From Synergistaceae bacterium (GTDB lineage Bacteria; Synergistota; Synergistia; Synergistales; Synergistaceae), in assembly GCA_031290815.1 (NCBI GenBank), contig JAISLO010000108.1:1-18903 (forward strand): a stretch of DNA of 18,903 bases. The letters are read 5' to 3'. The notes under the pieces were generated by a model. It saw nothing but the letters and a program-made list of their open reading frames with translations, made no database searches and had not been told where the DNA came from. The stretch's first letter is position 1; every line of letters begins with the position of its first letter. Of this stretch, positions 1 to 8,138 are shown piece by piece. The position numbers and the translations under genes were made by a program.

Positions 1-136
1 TGAGCGTTTGGCCGGCCGTCGGATGACCAATACAGGAGGCACAGAACGGACGCATCACTCGTCACGGGAGCGCCGCCGAAAACGTCACATCTTATGAAAC
101 GCATTTCCTTCGAGACTCATATCGAGTCTGGAGGAG

Positions 137-167
137 AAAACCGGCTCAGGGAAAAATTCTCTGGGCC
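137..167 (-). terminator. possible terminator of tRNA-Arg
   Basis: Just downstream of the tRNA 3' end on the minus strand, the arms at 143-149 and 161-167 can pair (seven pairs including one G-U, extendable by two inner pairs). A short T run follows (the complement of aaaa at 137-140). The T run is only four long and the loop is AT-rich, so this is a weak intrinsic terminator candidate. It could simply be a 3' trailer structure. Confidence 0.35.
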
Positions 168-178
168 GTTGGTATTTC

Positions 179-255
179 TGGCGGGCTCGTCCGGAGTCGA
201 ACCGGAGACCTACGGCTTAGGAGGCCGTCGCTCTATCCTGCTGAGCTACGAGCCC
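179..255 (-). tRNA. tRNA-Arg, anticodon CCU
   Basis: The minus strand folds as a full cloverleaf. The acceptor GGGCTCG pairs with CGAGCCC, followed by discriminator G and an encoded CCA. The D arm is GCTC/GAGC with GG in the loop. The anticodon stem ACGGC/GCCGT encloses C-T-CCT-A-A, giving anticodon CCU, which reads the arginine codon AGG. The T arm TCCGG/CCGGA encloses TTCGACT. It is 77 nt including CCA and every stem is perfectly paired, so it should be functional. It is preceded by its own promoter and is the last gene on the left of the window. Confidence 0.97.
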
Positions 256-284
256 GCGAAGTTTTGCAAATACACAGCTAAAGG

Positions 285-314
285 ATTATACCTAACTGAA
301 GAGGCCGCCGTCAA
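285..314 (-). promoter_or_regulatory. sigma70-type promoter for tRNA-Arg
   Basis: On the minus strand TTGACG (314-309) and a perfect TATAAT (290-285) are separated by 18 bp. The predicted start falls near 278, about 23 nt before the mature 5' end of the tRNA at 255. This is the normal arrangement for a single tRNA gene. It shows that the tRNA has its own promoter independent of the deoR operon upstream. Confidence 0.8.
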
Positions 315-350
315 TAAGAATGTGATTTTTTGTCACCCGTCTGTGATTCC

Positions 351-377
351 AAAATAAAATCCGCCGAAGCCTGGAGG
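351..377 (-). terminator. possible terminator after deoR-family gene
   Basis: About 40 nt past the regulator stop codon, the minus strand has CCTCC and GGCGG arms (four pairs, one mismatch, 7-nt loop) followed by ATTTTATTTT. The stem is weak but the T-rich tail and its position between the regulator and the tRNA promoter fit a transcription end. Nothing else is seen in the 163-bp gap 256-418 apart from the tRNA promoter. Confidence 0.4.
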
Positions 378-418
378 ATATATTCGCGAAAGTTTTACCA
401 CGGGGCTGTTCTGTCCCT

Positions 419-1198
419 TCATAGCGTCACGAGCTCGATCTTCATGTCTTGGATGATGTCAACCCACTCCCCTGGCAGGTTGCGGTCGGTGATGATCTTG
501 TCAAAATCCTCCAGTTTCGCGAAGAATGTCGTCCTGACTATTCCGAACTTGCTGGAGTCGGTCAGGAGTATCCTCTTTGCGCCTGATTCCAGGATGGCCT
601 TTTTTATCGTCATCTCGTTACTGTTCGCGCATGTGACGCCCATGGTGCGATGCACGCCGGAGGTGGAGACGAACACCTTGTTTGCCCTCGTCTTGTTGAT
701 CAGAGAAACGCCCTCGGGGCTCTCGAAGAGCGACGTGTCCTTATGAAAATATCCTCCGCTAAGGATCAGCGAGACGTTTGGATTGTTGCAGAGACAGTTC
801 ATGATGTTCAGGTTCGTTGTGAGGACGGTGATCTTCAAGCCTGCGGCTATGTTTCTGGCAAGCCTCTCCGTCGTAGTGCCGTTGTCTATGATTATACAGT
901 CGTCCTCCTCCAGAAGCGACGCCGCGTAAGCTCCGATCCTCTCCTTCTCCTTCAGCCTGAGATTTTTTGCGAGTTGAAGCGAGTAGTGCCAGTCGTCGGA
1001 CGCCGCGTCGAACTGAGAGTTCAGCATGGCGAGCCCTCTGACGTTCATCAAGATGTTTCTGTCGCTCAAAACCTCGATGTCTCTTCTGATCGTCATACAG
1101 GAGACGTCGAGCTGACGCGCCAGCTCCTTTATCGGCACGCTCCGCCTCTTTTGAAGGACCTCGATTATCTGTTTCATCCGCGCAACGTTTTTCTTCAA
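419..1198 (-). CDS. DeoR/GlpR-family sugar-responsive transcriptional regulator
   Basis: Probable repressor of the sugar genes in this window. The N-terminus (about residues 5-55) is a DeoR-type winged helix with the signature helix VSCMTIRRD. The rest is the DeoRC sugar-phosphate sensor domain, with DNGTTTERLA, VLTTNLNI, LILSGG and LLTDSSKFG, as expected for a family of roughly 250 residues. Family members usually bind a phosphorylated sugar made by the pathway they control. I chose TTG at 1198 (259 aa) because AGAAGAAGG at 1215-1207 lies 8 nt upstream. The next upstream TTG at 1204 would be only 2 nt from that site, and the internal ATG at 1177 has no good site. The gene follows the binding-protein gene by 82 nt on the same strand and may be cotranscribed. 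Effector and operator are not known from the sequence. Confidence 0.93.
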   Translation of the reverse strand: MKKNVARMKQIIEVLQKRRSVPIKELARQLDVSCMTIRRDIEVLSDRNILMNVRGLAMLNSQFDAASDDWHYSLQLAKNLRLKEKERIGAYAASLLEEDDCIIIDNGTTTERLARNIAAGLKITVLTTNLNIMNCLCNNPNVSLILSGGYFHKDTSLFESPEGVSLINKTRANKVFVSTSGVHRTMGVTCANSNEMTIKKAILESGAKRILLTDSSKFGIVRTTFFAKLEDFDKIITDRNLPGEWVDIIQDMKIELVTL

Positions 1199-1280
1199 TC
1201 TCAAAACCTTCTTCTGTGTTGAATCTTGAGGAAACGCCTGTCTGATCGCAAACCGCGTCCGTCCGTTTCAGAGTCAGCCC

Positions 1281-2249
1281 TCAGGGATTCAGGGCCCCGA
1301 TATCCCTCGCCGTCCATGTGCCGCCGCCTGAGTTCCGAAGCGTCTCGTATCCCTCTATATTCAGCGATATGTGCTCACGCGGCTCGAACCGCCGGCCGCT
1401 CAAGGCGACTCGGCCCAGTTCCAGCCCGGCCAGCGTCAGGTTACTCCTGCTCCAGTAAAAGAGGCTGTCGATCTCGCCATCCTCAACTTTCTTACCCAGC
1501 GCCGCCGGATCGCCGAGGCCGACCACGGCAAGGCGGCCGCCGTCCGGCGTCCTCTGACCGGCCGCTCCCAGCCCGTCGTTGGTCGTAAAGAACAGAACTC
1601 CCTTTATGGAGTAACGCTCGATGTCTCTCATGACTCGCTCCCTTGCCGTCGACGCGTTGGCGTCGGTCCTGACGAGCCGGTCGACGAGCGACAGGCCGTT
1701 GTAGCTGCGCCTTTGCAGCCTGACGGCCGCATCCTCGATGTCCACGATATTCTTCGCCTCGAACGAGGGCGCAAGCGTGATATACGAGCCCTTCGAACGC
1801 ATTTTAGCCGAGAGGGATTCCATCATCCTCTCCCCCATCTCCTCGTTCGAAAAAGGTTCTATGTTGTAATCGGCCACCCGGATAGAACGCCCTCGCAGCG
1901 CAATTATCACGCTCCCCCTGTCTTTTGCGTTCTCCAGCAGGGGTGATATCTCAGCCGTCCCCAACGGCTCGATGCAGATGACGTCCCAATGTCTCCCGAG
2001 CAGCGCCTCCAGCTCCCGCTGCTGGAGGTCCGCCGTCGGCGCGCTTGGCGCGGCGAGCGTGACATTTACGCCCGAGTCCGCGCCCCAGGCCGCGGCCTTT
2101 TTTTCGATCTCCGAAAAGGATGCGTCATACTTGGAGACGGCGACGACGAGGAAGTTTGGTTTCTTGTCGGCGCACCCTCCGTGCAACAGCAGCAAAACTG
2201 CCAGCAACGCTAAAGTTACCCTGCGGCGTCCGCATTCGGCGCTCCTCAT
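1281..2249 (-). CDS. periplasmic sugar-binding protein-like lipoprotein (orphan solute receptor)
   Basis: Type I periplasmic binding fold related to RbsB/LacI-type sugar receptors (Peripla_BP_4-like). Features include NFLVVAVSKYDASF at the start of the mature part, a WDVICIEPLG strand-turn, IIALRG, and a late GLGDPAALGKKVEDGEI segment. The first 26 residues from the ATG at 2249 form a signal peptide (basic RRR, then a Leu/Ala/Val core) ending at HGGC26, so lipidation is likely. However, the lipobox is imperfect because Leu is at -4 rather than -3. An ORF extends upstream to 2375, but that part looks like intergenic sequence, so I use 2249 (322 aa) although its ribosome site is weak. It sits between xylulokinase and the DeoR gene and has no transporter of its own. 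It could feed the ABC system encoded to its right or act as a sensor. Ligand unknown. Confidence 0.82.
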   Translation of the reverse strand: MRSAECGRRRVTLALLAVLLLLHGGCADKKPNFLVVAVSKYDASFSEIEKKAAAWGADSGVNVTLAAPSAPTADLQQRELEALLGRHWDVICIEPLGTAEISPLLENAKDRGSVIIALRGRSIRVADYNIEPFSNEEMGERMMESLSAKMRSKGSYITLAPSFEAKNIVDIEDAAVRLQRRSYNGLSLVDRLVRTDANASTARERVMRDIERYSIKGVLFFTTNDGLGAAGQRTPDGGRLAVVGLGDPAALGKKVEDGEIDSLFYWSRSNLTLAGLELGRVALSGRRFEPREHISLNIEGYETLRNSGGGTWTARDIGALNP

Positions 2250-2297
2250 GGCGATCGGTCCGGTCAACGGCGATCGGGCGTCTGCGCAGGGCGGACG

Positions 2298-2331
2298 CAT
2301 TGAAATCCCGGGGCTCCGCCCCAATTCAATG
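2298..2331 (-). repeat. intergenic stem-loop between xylulokinase and binding protein
   Basis: A 34-nt inverted repeat: CATTGAA/TTCAATG outer arms (7 bp) and GGGGC/GCCCC inner arms (5 bp) around a GGA triloop, joined by an internal loop. No T run follows on either strand, so it is not a normal intrinsic terminator. It lies in the 172-bp gap 2250-2421, where it may separate expression of the kinase and the downstream binding protein. I see no convincing promoter in this gap. Confidence 0.55.
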
Positions 2332-2421
2332 TGGTCAATGGGGCTGGCCCTCTTGCGGGTGTGGGCGGAACCCACGGCCCTGGTTTTGATACGTCAGCCC
2401 TGCGCGTTTGCCTCCGCTCGC

Positions 2422-3963
2422 TCATTTCGATCCGAAACGGGCGAGGCGGTCGAAGATCGGCTTCAACGCCGGAACCGTGTCATTGTAAATGCCGAACATC
2501 TCCTCGTATATTCCCCTGTTCGCGGCTATCGGCTCGTCGTGAGTTTCCTCCAGAAAAACCGAGCACGCCTCGTGAATATCCTTCCAGATGCCGACGCCAA
2601 CGCCTCCGACGAGACACGCCCCATAAGCTCCTCCCTCCCTCGCGCCGCTCACCGTTACGACTGGCAGTTGAAAGACATCGCTTATTATCTGCCGCCAGAG
2701 CGGGGAGTTGCTGCCCCCTCCGGAGACTACCACCCGCGACATCTCGAACGGCTTGAGATCCTGGATCTTCATAGCGATCTGGCGCATCCCGTAGGAGACG
2801 CTCTCCATCACCGCCCGGGTCATGTCCCTCTTGACGTGCGTCTGGGTGAGGCCTATGAAACCGGCGCGCAGGTTCGGGTCGGAATAAGGCGACCTCTCGC
2901 CGGACAGATATGGCAGGTAAATCAGGCGCTTTGCTCCCGGAGGGGACTGGGCCGCCTCCCGCTCCATCACCGTGTAGGGATCGACGGATTTCCGCCTTGC
3001 CTCGTCCATCTCCGTCCGACAGAGGTTGTTGCGATACCACTGATAGCTGCCGCCGCCGGCGAGCATCACGCCCATCACATGATAGATCTCCCGGGAGTTG
3101 TTGCAGAAGAACTGGAGGTTTCCCCCCTTGTTGCGCATATACTGAGAGAAACCCATCGCGACTATGCCAGCCGTGCCAATCGTCAGGCCGAGCACGCCCT
3201 CCTTTATGAGCCCCATGCCGGTGGTCTGTATGACGCTGTCGCCCCCGCCCCCAACCACCGGAGTGCCCTTCTTCAGGCCGCACAACTGGGCCGCCTCCGC
3301 GCCGACCTCGCCGGTGATCACATCGGACTCGACGCATCTCGGAAACAGGCTGGCCGGAATGCCCAGCTTGTCCAGCAGCGAATACGACCACTCGCGCTTC
3401 CTGACATCGAAAAAACCGGTGCCCGACGCGTCGGAGACTTCCGTGGCGTAATCGCCAGTCAGTTTAAACCTTATGTAATCCTTTGGCAGCAGGGCCGCGG
3501 CCATTTTCTCGTAATTCGACGGCTCCTCGTCGCGGAGCCACAGGATCTTGCCCCCCTGATAGCCGGTGAGCAGATTGTTGTTCGTGTATCGCAAAATGCC
3601 GTCCACGCCGCCAAGCATGTCTAGCACATCCGCGCACTGTTTAGCGCAGCGCTGATCGTTCCACAAGAACGCGCGGCGGATCACCCGTTTGTCCTTATCC
3701 ATCGCCACCAGACCGTGCATCTGGCCAGACAGGCTCACCGCCGCTATCTCGCCGGGCGAGATGCCGCTCTTCGAGACGGCCTCCCTCAGCGACGTGTGAG
3801 CGCCGCGCCACCAATCATCGGGATCCTGCTCGTTCCACCCCGGACGCGGGGAATAAAGGGGATATTCCTCTATGGCGGACGAAACGACCTTTCCGAGTTC
3901 GTCGATCAGGATCGACTTGCAACCGCTGGTTCCGATATCCATCGCGGCGATATATCTCTTCAT
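2422..3963 (-). CDS. xylB: xylulokinase-like FGGY carbohydrate kinase
   Basis: Phosphorylates a ketose, most likely D-xylulose to D-xylulose-5-phosphate, using ATP in the cytoplasm. It is 513 residues, normal for the FGGY family. The N-terminal phosphate-binding segment is DIGTSGCK (residues 9-16). SGQMHG (79-84) and WNDQR (101-105) are the substrate-side motifs typical of xylulokinases. GGGGDS places the expected catalytic Asp at 242, followed by the adenosine-phosphate motif TIGTAG, and VVSGGGSNS occurs near the C-terminus. ATG at 3963 has AGGAG 6 nt upstream. It follows the cupin gene by 27 nt and so belongs to the ABC-dehydrogenase-cupin-kinase operon. A related activity such as L-xylulose or ribulose kinase cannot be excluded, but the dehydrogenase and transketolase nearby favour xylulose. 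Confidence 0.92.
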   Translation of the reverse strand: MKRYIAAMDIGTSGCKSILIDELGKVVSSAIEEYPLYSPRPGWNEQDPDDWWRGAHTSLREAVSKSGISPGEIAAVSLSGQMHGLVAMDKDKRVIRRAFLWNDQRCAKQCADVLDMLGGVDGILRYTNNNLLTGYQGGKILWLRDEEPSNYEKMAAALLPKDYIRFKLTGDYATEVSDASGTGFFDVRKREWSYSLLDKLGIPASLFPRCVESDVITGEVGAEAAQLCGLKKGTPVVGGGGDSVIQTTGMGLIKEGVLGLTIGTAGIVAMGFSQYMRNKGGNLQFFCNNSREIYHVMGVMLAGGGSYQWYRNNLCRTEMDEARRKSVDPYTVMEREAAQSPPGAKRLIYLPYLSGERSPYSDPNLRAGFIGLTQTHVKRDMTRAVMESVSYGMRQIAMKIQDLKPFEMSRVVVSGGGSNSPLWRQIISDVFQLPVVTVSGAREGGAYGACLVGGVGVGIWKDIHEACSVFLEETHDEPIAANRGIYEEMFGIYNDTVPALKPIFDRLARFGSK

Positions 3964-3990
3964 TGGATTCTCCTCTCGAACGCTGCCGGA

Positions 3991-4416
3991 CTATTTCCCC
4001 TGTCCCTGACCGGACTCTCCCGCCGGCTTCTCGTCCCCGTCGACGAGACACGTATTCCATACGAACACGAGGGGCATTATGCCCTTCTGATAAGTTGTGT
4101 GCCACGCGCCCGGCGGAACGTAGAGCGCGTCCCCGGCCTTCACGGGAAACTCGTCCTCGCCGACCACCATCGTACCCTCGCCGCTGATGAAGTAGTAGAT
4201 CTCCTCCATGTCGTCGTGAGCGTGTCCGGTGGTCGATCCGGTCGGATACACGGTGGTGTGCCCGCAGCTCAAGCGCAGAGAAGGCCCATTTTTTCTCTCG
4301 ATCAGATAATAGGTGTCCCTGAATACTCTCGGTTTGTCGCCGCCAGCCTGCGCGCGCAGACTGCGGGGATCGGTGTCGGGTTCGCGGCCGCTTGCTACGT
4401 TTACAACATGTTTCAC
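3991..4416 (-). CDS. single-domain cupin protein
   Basis: A 141-residue protein built around one cupin_2 barrel. Motif 1 supplies His65, His67 and Glu71/72 (GHAHDDMEE). Motif 2 is GDALYVPPGAWH with His106, so the usual metal ligands are all present. The first 45 residues are an extension and the C-terminus is a low-complexity Gly/Gln tail. Small cupins in sugar operons may be sugar-phosphate isomerases, mutarotase-like proteins or ligand sensors, so no reaction can be named. The start is GTG at 4416, with AGGT about 9 nt upstream, a weak ribosome site. It lies 75 nt after the dehydrogenase gene and 27 nt before the kinase, which ties its role to the same pathway. Confidence 0.88.
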   Translation of the reverse strand: MKHVVNVASGREPDTDPRSLRAQAGGDKPRVFRDTYYLIERKNGPSLRLSCGHTTVYPTGSTTGHAHDDMEEIYYFISGEGTMVVGEDEFPVKAGDALYVPPGAWHTTYQKGIMPLVFVWNTCLVDGDEKPAGESGQGQGK

Positions 4417-4452
4417 GATTGTTCTACCTGCTTTCCGAGTAAATTTTTTTGA

Positions 4453-4475
4453 CCGTTAAATCCAAATTTAAGCGG
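4453..4475 (-). repeat. AT-rich stem-loop between dehydrogenase and cupin genes
   Basis: CCG-TTAAAT, loop CCAA, ATTTAA-(g)-CGG: nine pairs with one bulged base. On the minus strand it is followed by an A-rich run rather than T's, so it is not a terminator in the direction of transcription. It lies 37 nt upstream of the cupin start codon and could affect processing or translation of the cupin. Confidence 0.5.
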
Positions 4476-4491
4476 ACCAGCTCTGTTCGCG

Positions 4492-5505
4492 CTAGTCGAA
4501 GTCCACTACGACCTTGCCCGCGCTCTGGTCCGAGAACGCGGTTTGCAGCGCTTTTTCTACGTTTTCCAGGCTGAACGGCAGCCGGTGAGTGATGAATTTC
4601 CCCAGCTCATCCCTGTTCTCCTTCAACAGGCGAATAGCCTGCGGAAAGGAGTTCGCGTAACGAAACGAGGTCACGATATCGATCTCACGGCAGACGTATT
4701 CAACGAGCGGCGCGGACTGCACGTCGGGCCCCATCCCCACGAGGGAGAAGCGTCCGCCGGGCTTGATCGCCCTGACCGCGAGAGAATAACACCGATCGGC
4801 GCCGGTCGCGTCGTAGCCGATGTCGTAATGATCATCGGGCAGGCGCTCCGTTTTCAGGTTGAAGACCCTGTCCGCGCCCATCTTCTTCACCTTGTCCAGA
4901 CGCTCCTCGCGGATGTCGGCCACGCTTATCTCGCCGCACCCCGAGGCTCTGGCCGCGTACATGCACGCTATGCCGATGACTCCGGCGCCGAAGATGACGG
5001 CCTTGTCCCCCAGCCTGGGTCTCAGGCGGCTCGTGGAGAATACGCCGACCGCCATCGGCTCGGCTAGAGTGGCCAGTCCGAAATCTCCGATTTCATCGGG
5101 TACCTTGTACACGAGGTTCGAGTCGAACGCGACGTATTCGAGCAGGCACCCGTCGTATGGGGGCGTCGCGAAAAAAGCGATATCGCGGCACAGGTTATAC
5201 CTGCCCGACATGCAATGCTCGCACTTGTAGCATGGCACGCCGGGCTCGATGACCACCCTGTCACCCTCCTTCAGGTTCTTCACGCCTCGTCCCGCCTCGG
5301 CCACGATCCCCGAACATTCGTGCCCAAGCACCATCGGATGTTCCACCACGAACGAGCCTATCCTGCCGTTGCGCCAGTAATGCACGTCCGATCCGCAGAT
5401 TCCGACCGCCTTTATCCGCACCAATACCTGATTGTCGCCGGGAATCGGCGCAGGGATGGCGCGTTCCGATAATTTTTGAACCGAATCAAGGTAGATTGCC
5501 TTCAT
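4492..5505 (-). CDS. zinc-dependent sorbitol/xylitol-type dehydrogenase (MDR family)
   Basis: NAD(P)-dependent oxidation of a polyol to a ketose is the likely reaction. The catalytic zinc site is visible as Cys37 (GICGSDVHYW), His62-Glu63 (GHECSG) and Glu149 (LAEP). The structural zinc site is Cys92, Cys95, Cys98 and Cys106. The Rossmann motif GAGVIG is at 173-178. The VHYW motif and PPYDGCLLEYV segment resemble L-iditol, sorbitol and xylitol dehydrogenases more than simple alcohol dehydrogenases. At 337 residues it is typical. ATG at 5505 has a GGAGGAGGG about 12 nt upstream, a long spacing. A small AGGG/CCCT hairpin in between could shorten it. It lies between the ABC permease (60 nt gap) and the cupin. 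A 2-deoxy-sugar alcohol or other polyol substrate is possible. Confidence 0.92.
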   Translation of the reverse strand: MKAIYLDSVQKLSERAIPAPIPGDNQVLVRIKAVGICGSDVHYWRNGRIGSFVVEHPMVLGHECSGIVAEAGRGVKNLKEGDRVVIEPGVPCYKCEHCMSGRYNLCRDIAFFATPPYDGCLLEYVAFDSNLVYKVPDEIGDFGLATLAEPMAVGVFSTSRLRPRLGDKAVIFGAGVIGIACMYAARASGCGEISVADIREERLDKVKKMGADRVFNLKTERLPDDHYDIGYDATGADRCYSLAVRAIKPGGRFSLVGMGPDVQSAPLVEYVCREIDIVTSFRYANSFPQAIRLLKENRDELGKFITHRLPFSLENVEKALQTAFSDQSAGKVVVDFD

Positions 5506-5565
5506 CTTTAGGGCTGACCCTCCTCCCGCGCAACCCGCGAAAAAATTCTGAATCGGCGACGGGCG

Positions 5566-6579
5566 CTACCCTCTCGCCTGGAAGCGAATCCTCAGCGAAT
5601 CGATGACGACGGCGAGCATTATGATCAGGCCGGTCGCCATCTGAACAAAGTATGAATCAAGCCCGAGAACCTGCAAGCCGACCTGAATGAAGTTCAGCAG
5701 GAGCACTCCTCCGAGTATGCCGGAGACCTTGCCTATGCCCCCCTGGAGGGAAGTCCCTCCGATGACGGCGGCCGCGATGATGTCCATGCCGTATGTCTGG
5801 CCGAAAACGCTGTTGATGGAGCTCATCTTGGACGACAGCATTATCCCGGCGATGCCGGCGCACATGCCGGAGATCGTAAACGCCGCTATGCGCGTGCGGT
5901 CGACGTTGATCCCCGAGACCCTGGCACACTGAGCGTTTCCTCCGACGGCGTAGAAACTGCGGCCGAGCGCCGTTTTGCGCCAGACTACGTACATTATGAT
6001 ATATACGAACATCAGGATGAACACCAGGTAGGGAACGGTTCCAAACGCCTTGCTCTGTCCCAGCCATGTGTACTCGGGCTCGCTAACAGTGATGGTACGG
6101 CCTCTTGTGATGGCGAGCACGACGCCGGTCAGGGCGGTGTTCATGGCGAGCGTTTCTATGAGGGCGACGGTCTTCAGCTTCGCGATCAGAAGTCCGTTGA
6201 CAAAACCCAGAAACGTCCCCACTGCTATGATTATGACGAACGCCATTACGCCCGGGATGTGAAAGTTTTTGAATATGAGCACGCCGGTGGCGGAGGAAAC
6301 CGCCATCATGCCGACGCACGACAGATCGATGTCCCCCAGGAGGATCGTTCCGGCGAGGCCTATGGTCAGGACGCCCATCACGGACGCCTGCATGGGTATG
6401 TTGAAGTACAGCTGAATGTTGTTGAACGGATTGAAATACTTTGGAGACAGGAACATGAATATCACGATTCCCAGCGCCAACAGGACCCACACGCTGTTGT
6501 CGATCAGCTTGCGGGCTATCCTGTCGCCTCCTAATCCAGGCGCCTCGATTTTGACGTTTGTTGTGGACGCTTGACTCAT
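5566..6579 (-). CDS. sugar ABC transporter permease (RbsC/XylH type)
   Basis: Inner-membrane permease of a ribose/xylose-class importer (BPD_transp_2). It is 337 residues with many hydrophobic segments, starting with SVWVLLALGIVIFMFLSP. The family's characteristic C-terminal stretch is present: GIAGIMLSSK, then AAAVIGGTSLQGGIGKVSG, followed by two more membrane spans. The hydrophilic N-terminal 25 residues face the cytoplasm. Its ATG overlaps the stop codon of the ATPase gene by 4 nt (ATGA), showing translational coupling and a fixed partnership. It works as a dimer with the fused ATPase and the binding protein encoded upstream. The transported sugar cannot be read from the sequence. The downstream dehydrogenase and kinase suggest a polyol or pentose. 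Confidence 0.95.
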   Translation of the reverse strand: MSQASTTNVKIEAPGLGGDRIARKLIDNSVWVLLALGIVIFMFLSPKYFNPFNNIQLYFNIPMQASVMGVLTIGLAGTILLGDIDLSCVGMMAVSSATGVLIFKNFHIPGVMAFVIIIAVGTFLGFVNGLLIAKLKTVALIETLAMNTALTGVVLAITRGRTITVSEPEYTWLGQSKAFGTVPYLVFILMFVYIIMYVVWRKTALGRSFYAVGGNAQCARVSGINVDRTRIAAFTISGMCAGIAGIMLSSKMSSINSVFGQTYGMDIIAAAVIGGTSLQGGIGKVSGILGGVLLLNFIQVGLQVLGLDSYFVQMATGLIIMLAVVIDSLRIRFQARG

Positions 6580-8090
6580 TCCGCCGCCACCCTTTCATTT
6601 TTATCACGAATCTCTATGATCGTCTCAGGGGTAAGGTTCTTGTTCTCCATATCGCCCACGATCTGGCCGTCGTTGAAGATGACCACGCGGTCGGCTATTC
6701 GCAGGAGCTCGTCGTAGTCGTTCGTGAGGTAAATCACGCCCATCCCTTCCCGGGTCAGATCCTTTATCAGGCCGATTATCTCCTCCCGGCTCTTTATGTC
6801 GATGCCGATGGTCGGCTCGTCGAGGATCAGCAAGCGCGGCGAACAGGCGAGCACTTTCGCGAGCACGACCTTCTGCTGATTGCCTCCCGACAGGCTGTTT
6901 GCTAGGGCTTTTATGGATGATGCCTTTATCTTCAGCGTCTCGACCGAACGGGCGGCTATATCGCGCTCCTTGGACAGGTTCAGCAGGCCGAACAGGCTCC
7001 TCAGCTTATCGCGTAAGATGGAGAGCCCGATGTTCTCGTCTATCGGCATTATTCCAACGATGCCGTCCGCGTGCCGGTCGTTTGGGACATAACAGATGCC
7101 GTGCTTCAATGCGTCGCTCACCCTTCGGATCTCCGCCGCTTTGCCGTTGACTCGGACAATCCCGCCCTGTCTCTTGTTCAGCCCGTACAGCATGGTGCAT
7201 ATCTCCCTCGCGCCGGAACCAGGGAAGCCAACGTAACCGACTATCTCTCCCCTGTAAACCTTCGTGTCGGTCGGTTTGAGGAAGGCCGCGCTCACTCCTT
7301 CGCACTCCAGCAGCACGTCGGCGCTCGGTGTCTTATCGGCGTCGCGGGTGACGAGCTCGACGTCCTCGCCGGCTATGACACGGGCGAGCTTGTCATGAGT
7401 GTCGGCGTCCCCCTTCATATTGGGAAACACCAGTCCGTCGCGCACCGTGGTGATCTCGTCCGATACTCGCAGTATCTCGTCGAGGTAGTGAGAGATCAAA
7501 ATGAACGTGATGCCCTTTTCCGCCTGCTCGCGCACGAACTTGAAGAGATTGTCGCGGTCCTCGGACGAGAGCGACGTGGTCGGCTCGTCGAGGATGACGA
7601 ACTTCCCCCCGCCGAAGAGCGCGCGTATGATGTTTACCTTGCGCTGATCCACCGGGGTGAGGTGACGAACGGATTTGCGCGTGTCCACGTCGAGGCCGAA
7701 CTCGTTCATCACCTCTCGCGCCCTCTCGTGCATGCGTTTCCAGTCGATCATGCGCAGTCTGTTCTTCGCCCACAAACCCATGGAAATGTTCTCCGCGACG
7801 TCGAGATCCGGCACGATGCTCGCGTGCTGCGTGACAAGGCGTATTCCCAATTTTTGTCTTTCCTTCAGCGACAGACCGGATATTTCGGATCCGCCGAAGA
7901 CGACGGATCCCCTGTCCGGCCTGATGACGCCGGCGATGACGTTCACGAGCGTGCTCTTTCCCGCGCCGTTCCGTCCGACAAGGGAGTGTATCGTGCCCTT
8001 CCCCACGCTGAAGTTCACATCGATCAGCGCCCTCGTGGCGCCGAAAGTTTTAACAACATCACGGACCTCTAAAATCGTCTCTCTTTCCAC
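6576..8090 (-). CDS. sugar ABC transporter ATP-binding protein, two fused domains (RbsA/XylG type)
   Basis: Drives sugar import by ATP hydrolysis at the inner membrane. It is 504 residues, the normal fused length. Domain 1 has an intact Walker A, GRNGAGKST (39-47), and Walker B VILDEPT, but a degenerate signature HLTPVDQRK (about 143-151). Domain 2 lacks the Walker A lysine (GFPGSGAREI, 288-297) but has a good LSGGNQQKV signature (from 400) and Walker B LLILDEPT (420-427). This asymmetry is the usual pattern for the RbsA/MglA/XylG class, in which one composite site hydrolyses ATP. The start is GTG at 8090, with AGGAG 8 nt upstream. It overlaps the permease by 4 nt. The 229-bp gap upstream (8091-8319) holds two strong stem-loops. 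Confidence 0.95.
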   Translation of the reverse strand: MERETILEVRDVVKTFGATRALIDVNFSVGKGTIHSLVGRNGAGKSTLVNVIAGVIRPDRGSVVFGGSEISGLSLKERQKLGIRLVTQHASIVPDLDVAENISMGLWAKNRLRMIDWKRMHERAREVMNEFGLDVDTRKSVRHLTPVDQRKVNIIRALFGGGKFVILDEPTTSLSSEDRDNLFKFVREQAEKGITFILISHYLDEILRVSDEITTVRDGLVFPNMKGDADTHDKLARVIAGEDVELVTRDADKTPSADVLLECEGVSAAFLKPTDTKVYRGEIVGYVGFPGSGAREICTMLYGLNKRQGGIVRVNGKAAEIRRVSDALKHGICYVPNDRHADGIVGIMPIDENIGLSILRDKLRSLFGLLNLSKERDIAARSVETLKIKASSIKALANSLSGGNQQKVVLAKVLACSPRLLILDEPTIGIDIKSREEIIGLIKDLTREGMGVIYLTNDYDELLRIADRVVIFNDGQIVGDMENKNLTPETIIEIRDKNERVAAE

Positions 8091-8138
8091 TGGGGCTTCT
8101 CCTCCTGAAACCTGTTTGCGCCTATTTAATGATGAAGC

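Noticed and set aside
179..255. tRNA-Arg as an integration (att) site
   Set aside because: No integrase, phage gene or duplicated tRNA 3' end is visible in the window.
94..357. 87-codon plus-strand frame across the tRNA
   Set aside because: It runs through the complement of the tRNA-Arg gene and its promoter, so it is not a protein gene.
1972..3624. 550-codon plus-strand open frame opposite the kinase and binding-protein genes
   Set aside because: It is a shadow of the minus-strand xylulokinase frame in GC-rich DNA. The translation is rich in Arg/His/Leu, without any domain, and crosses an intergenic region.
7071..8072. 333-codon plus-strand open frame opposite the importer ATPase gene
   Set aside because: Antisense of a perfectly conserved double ATPase. 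No ribosome site or recognisable motif was seen.
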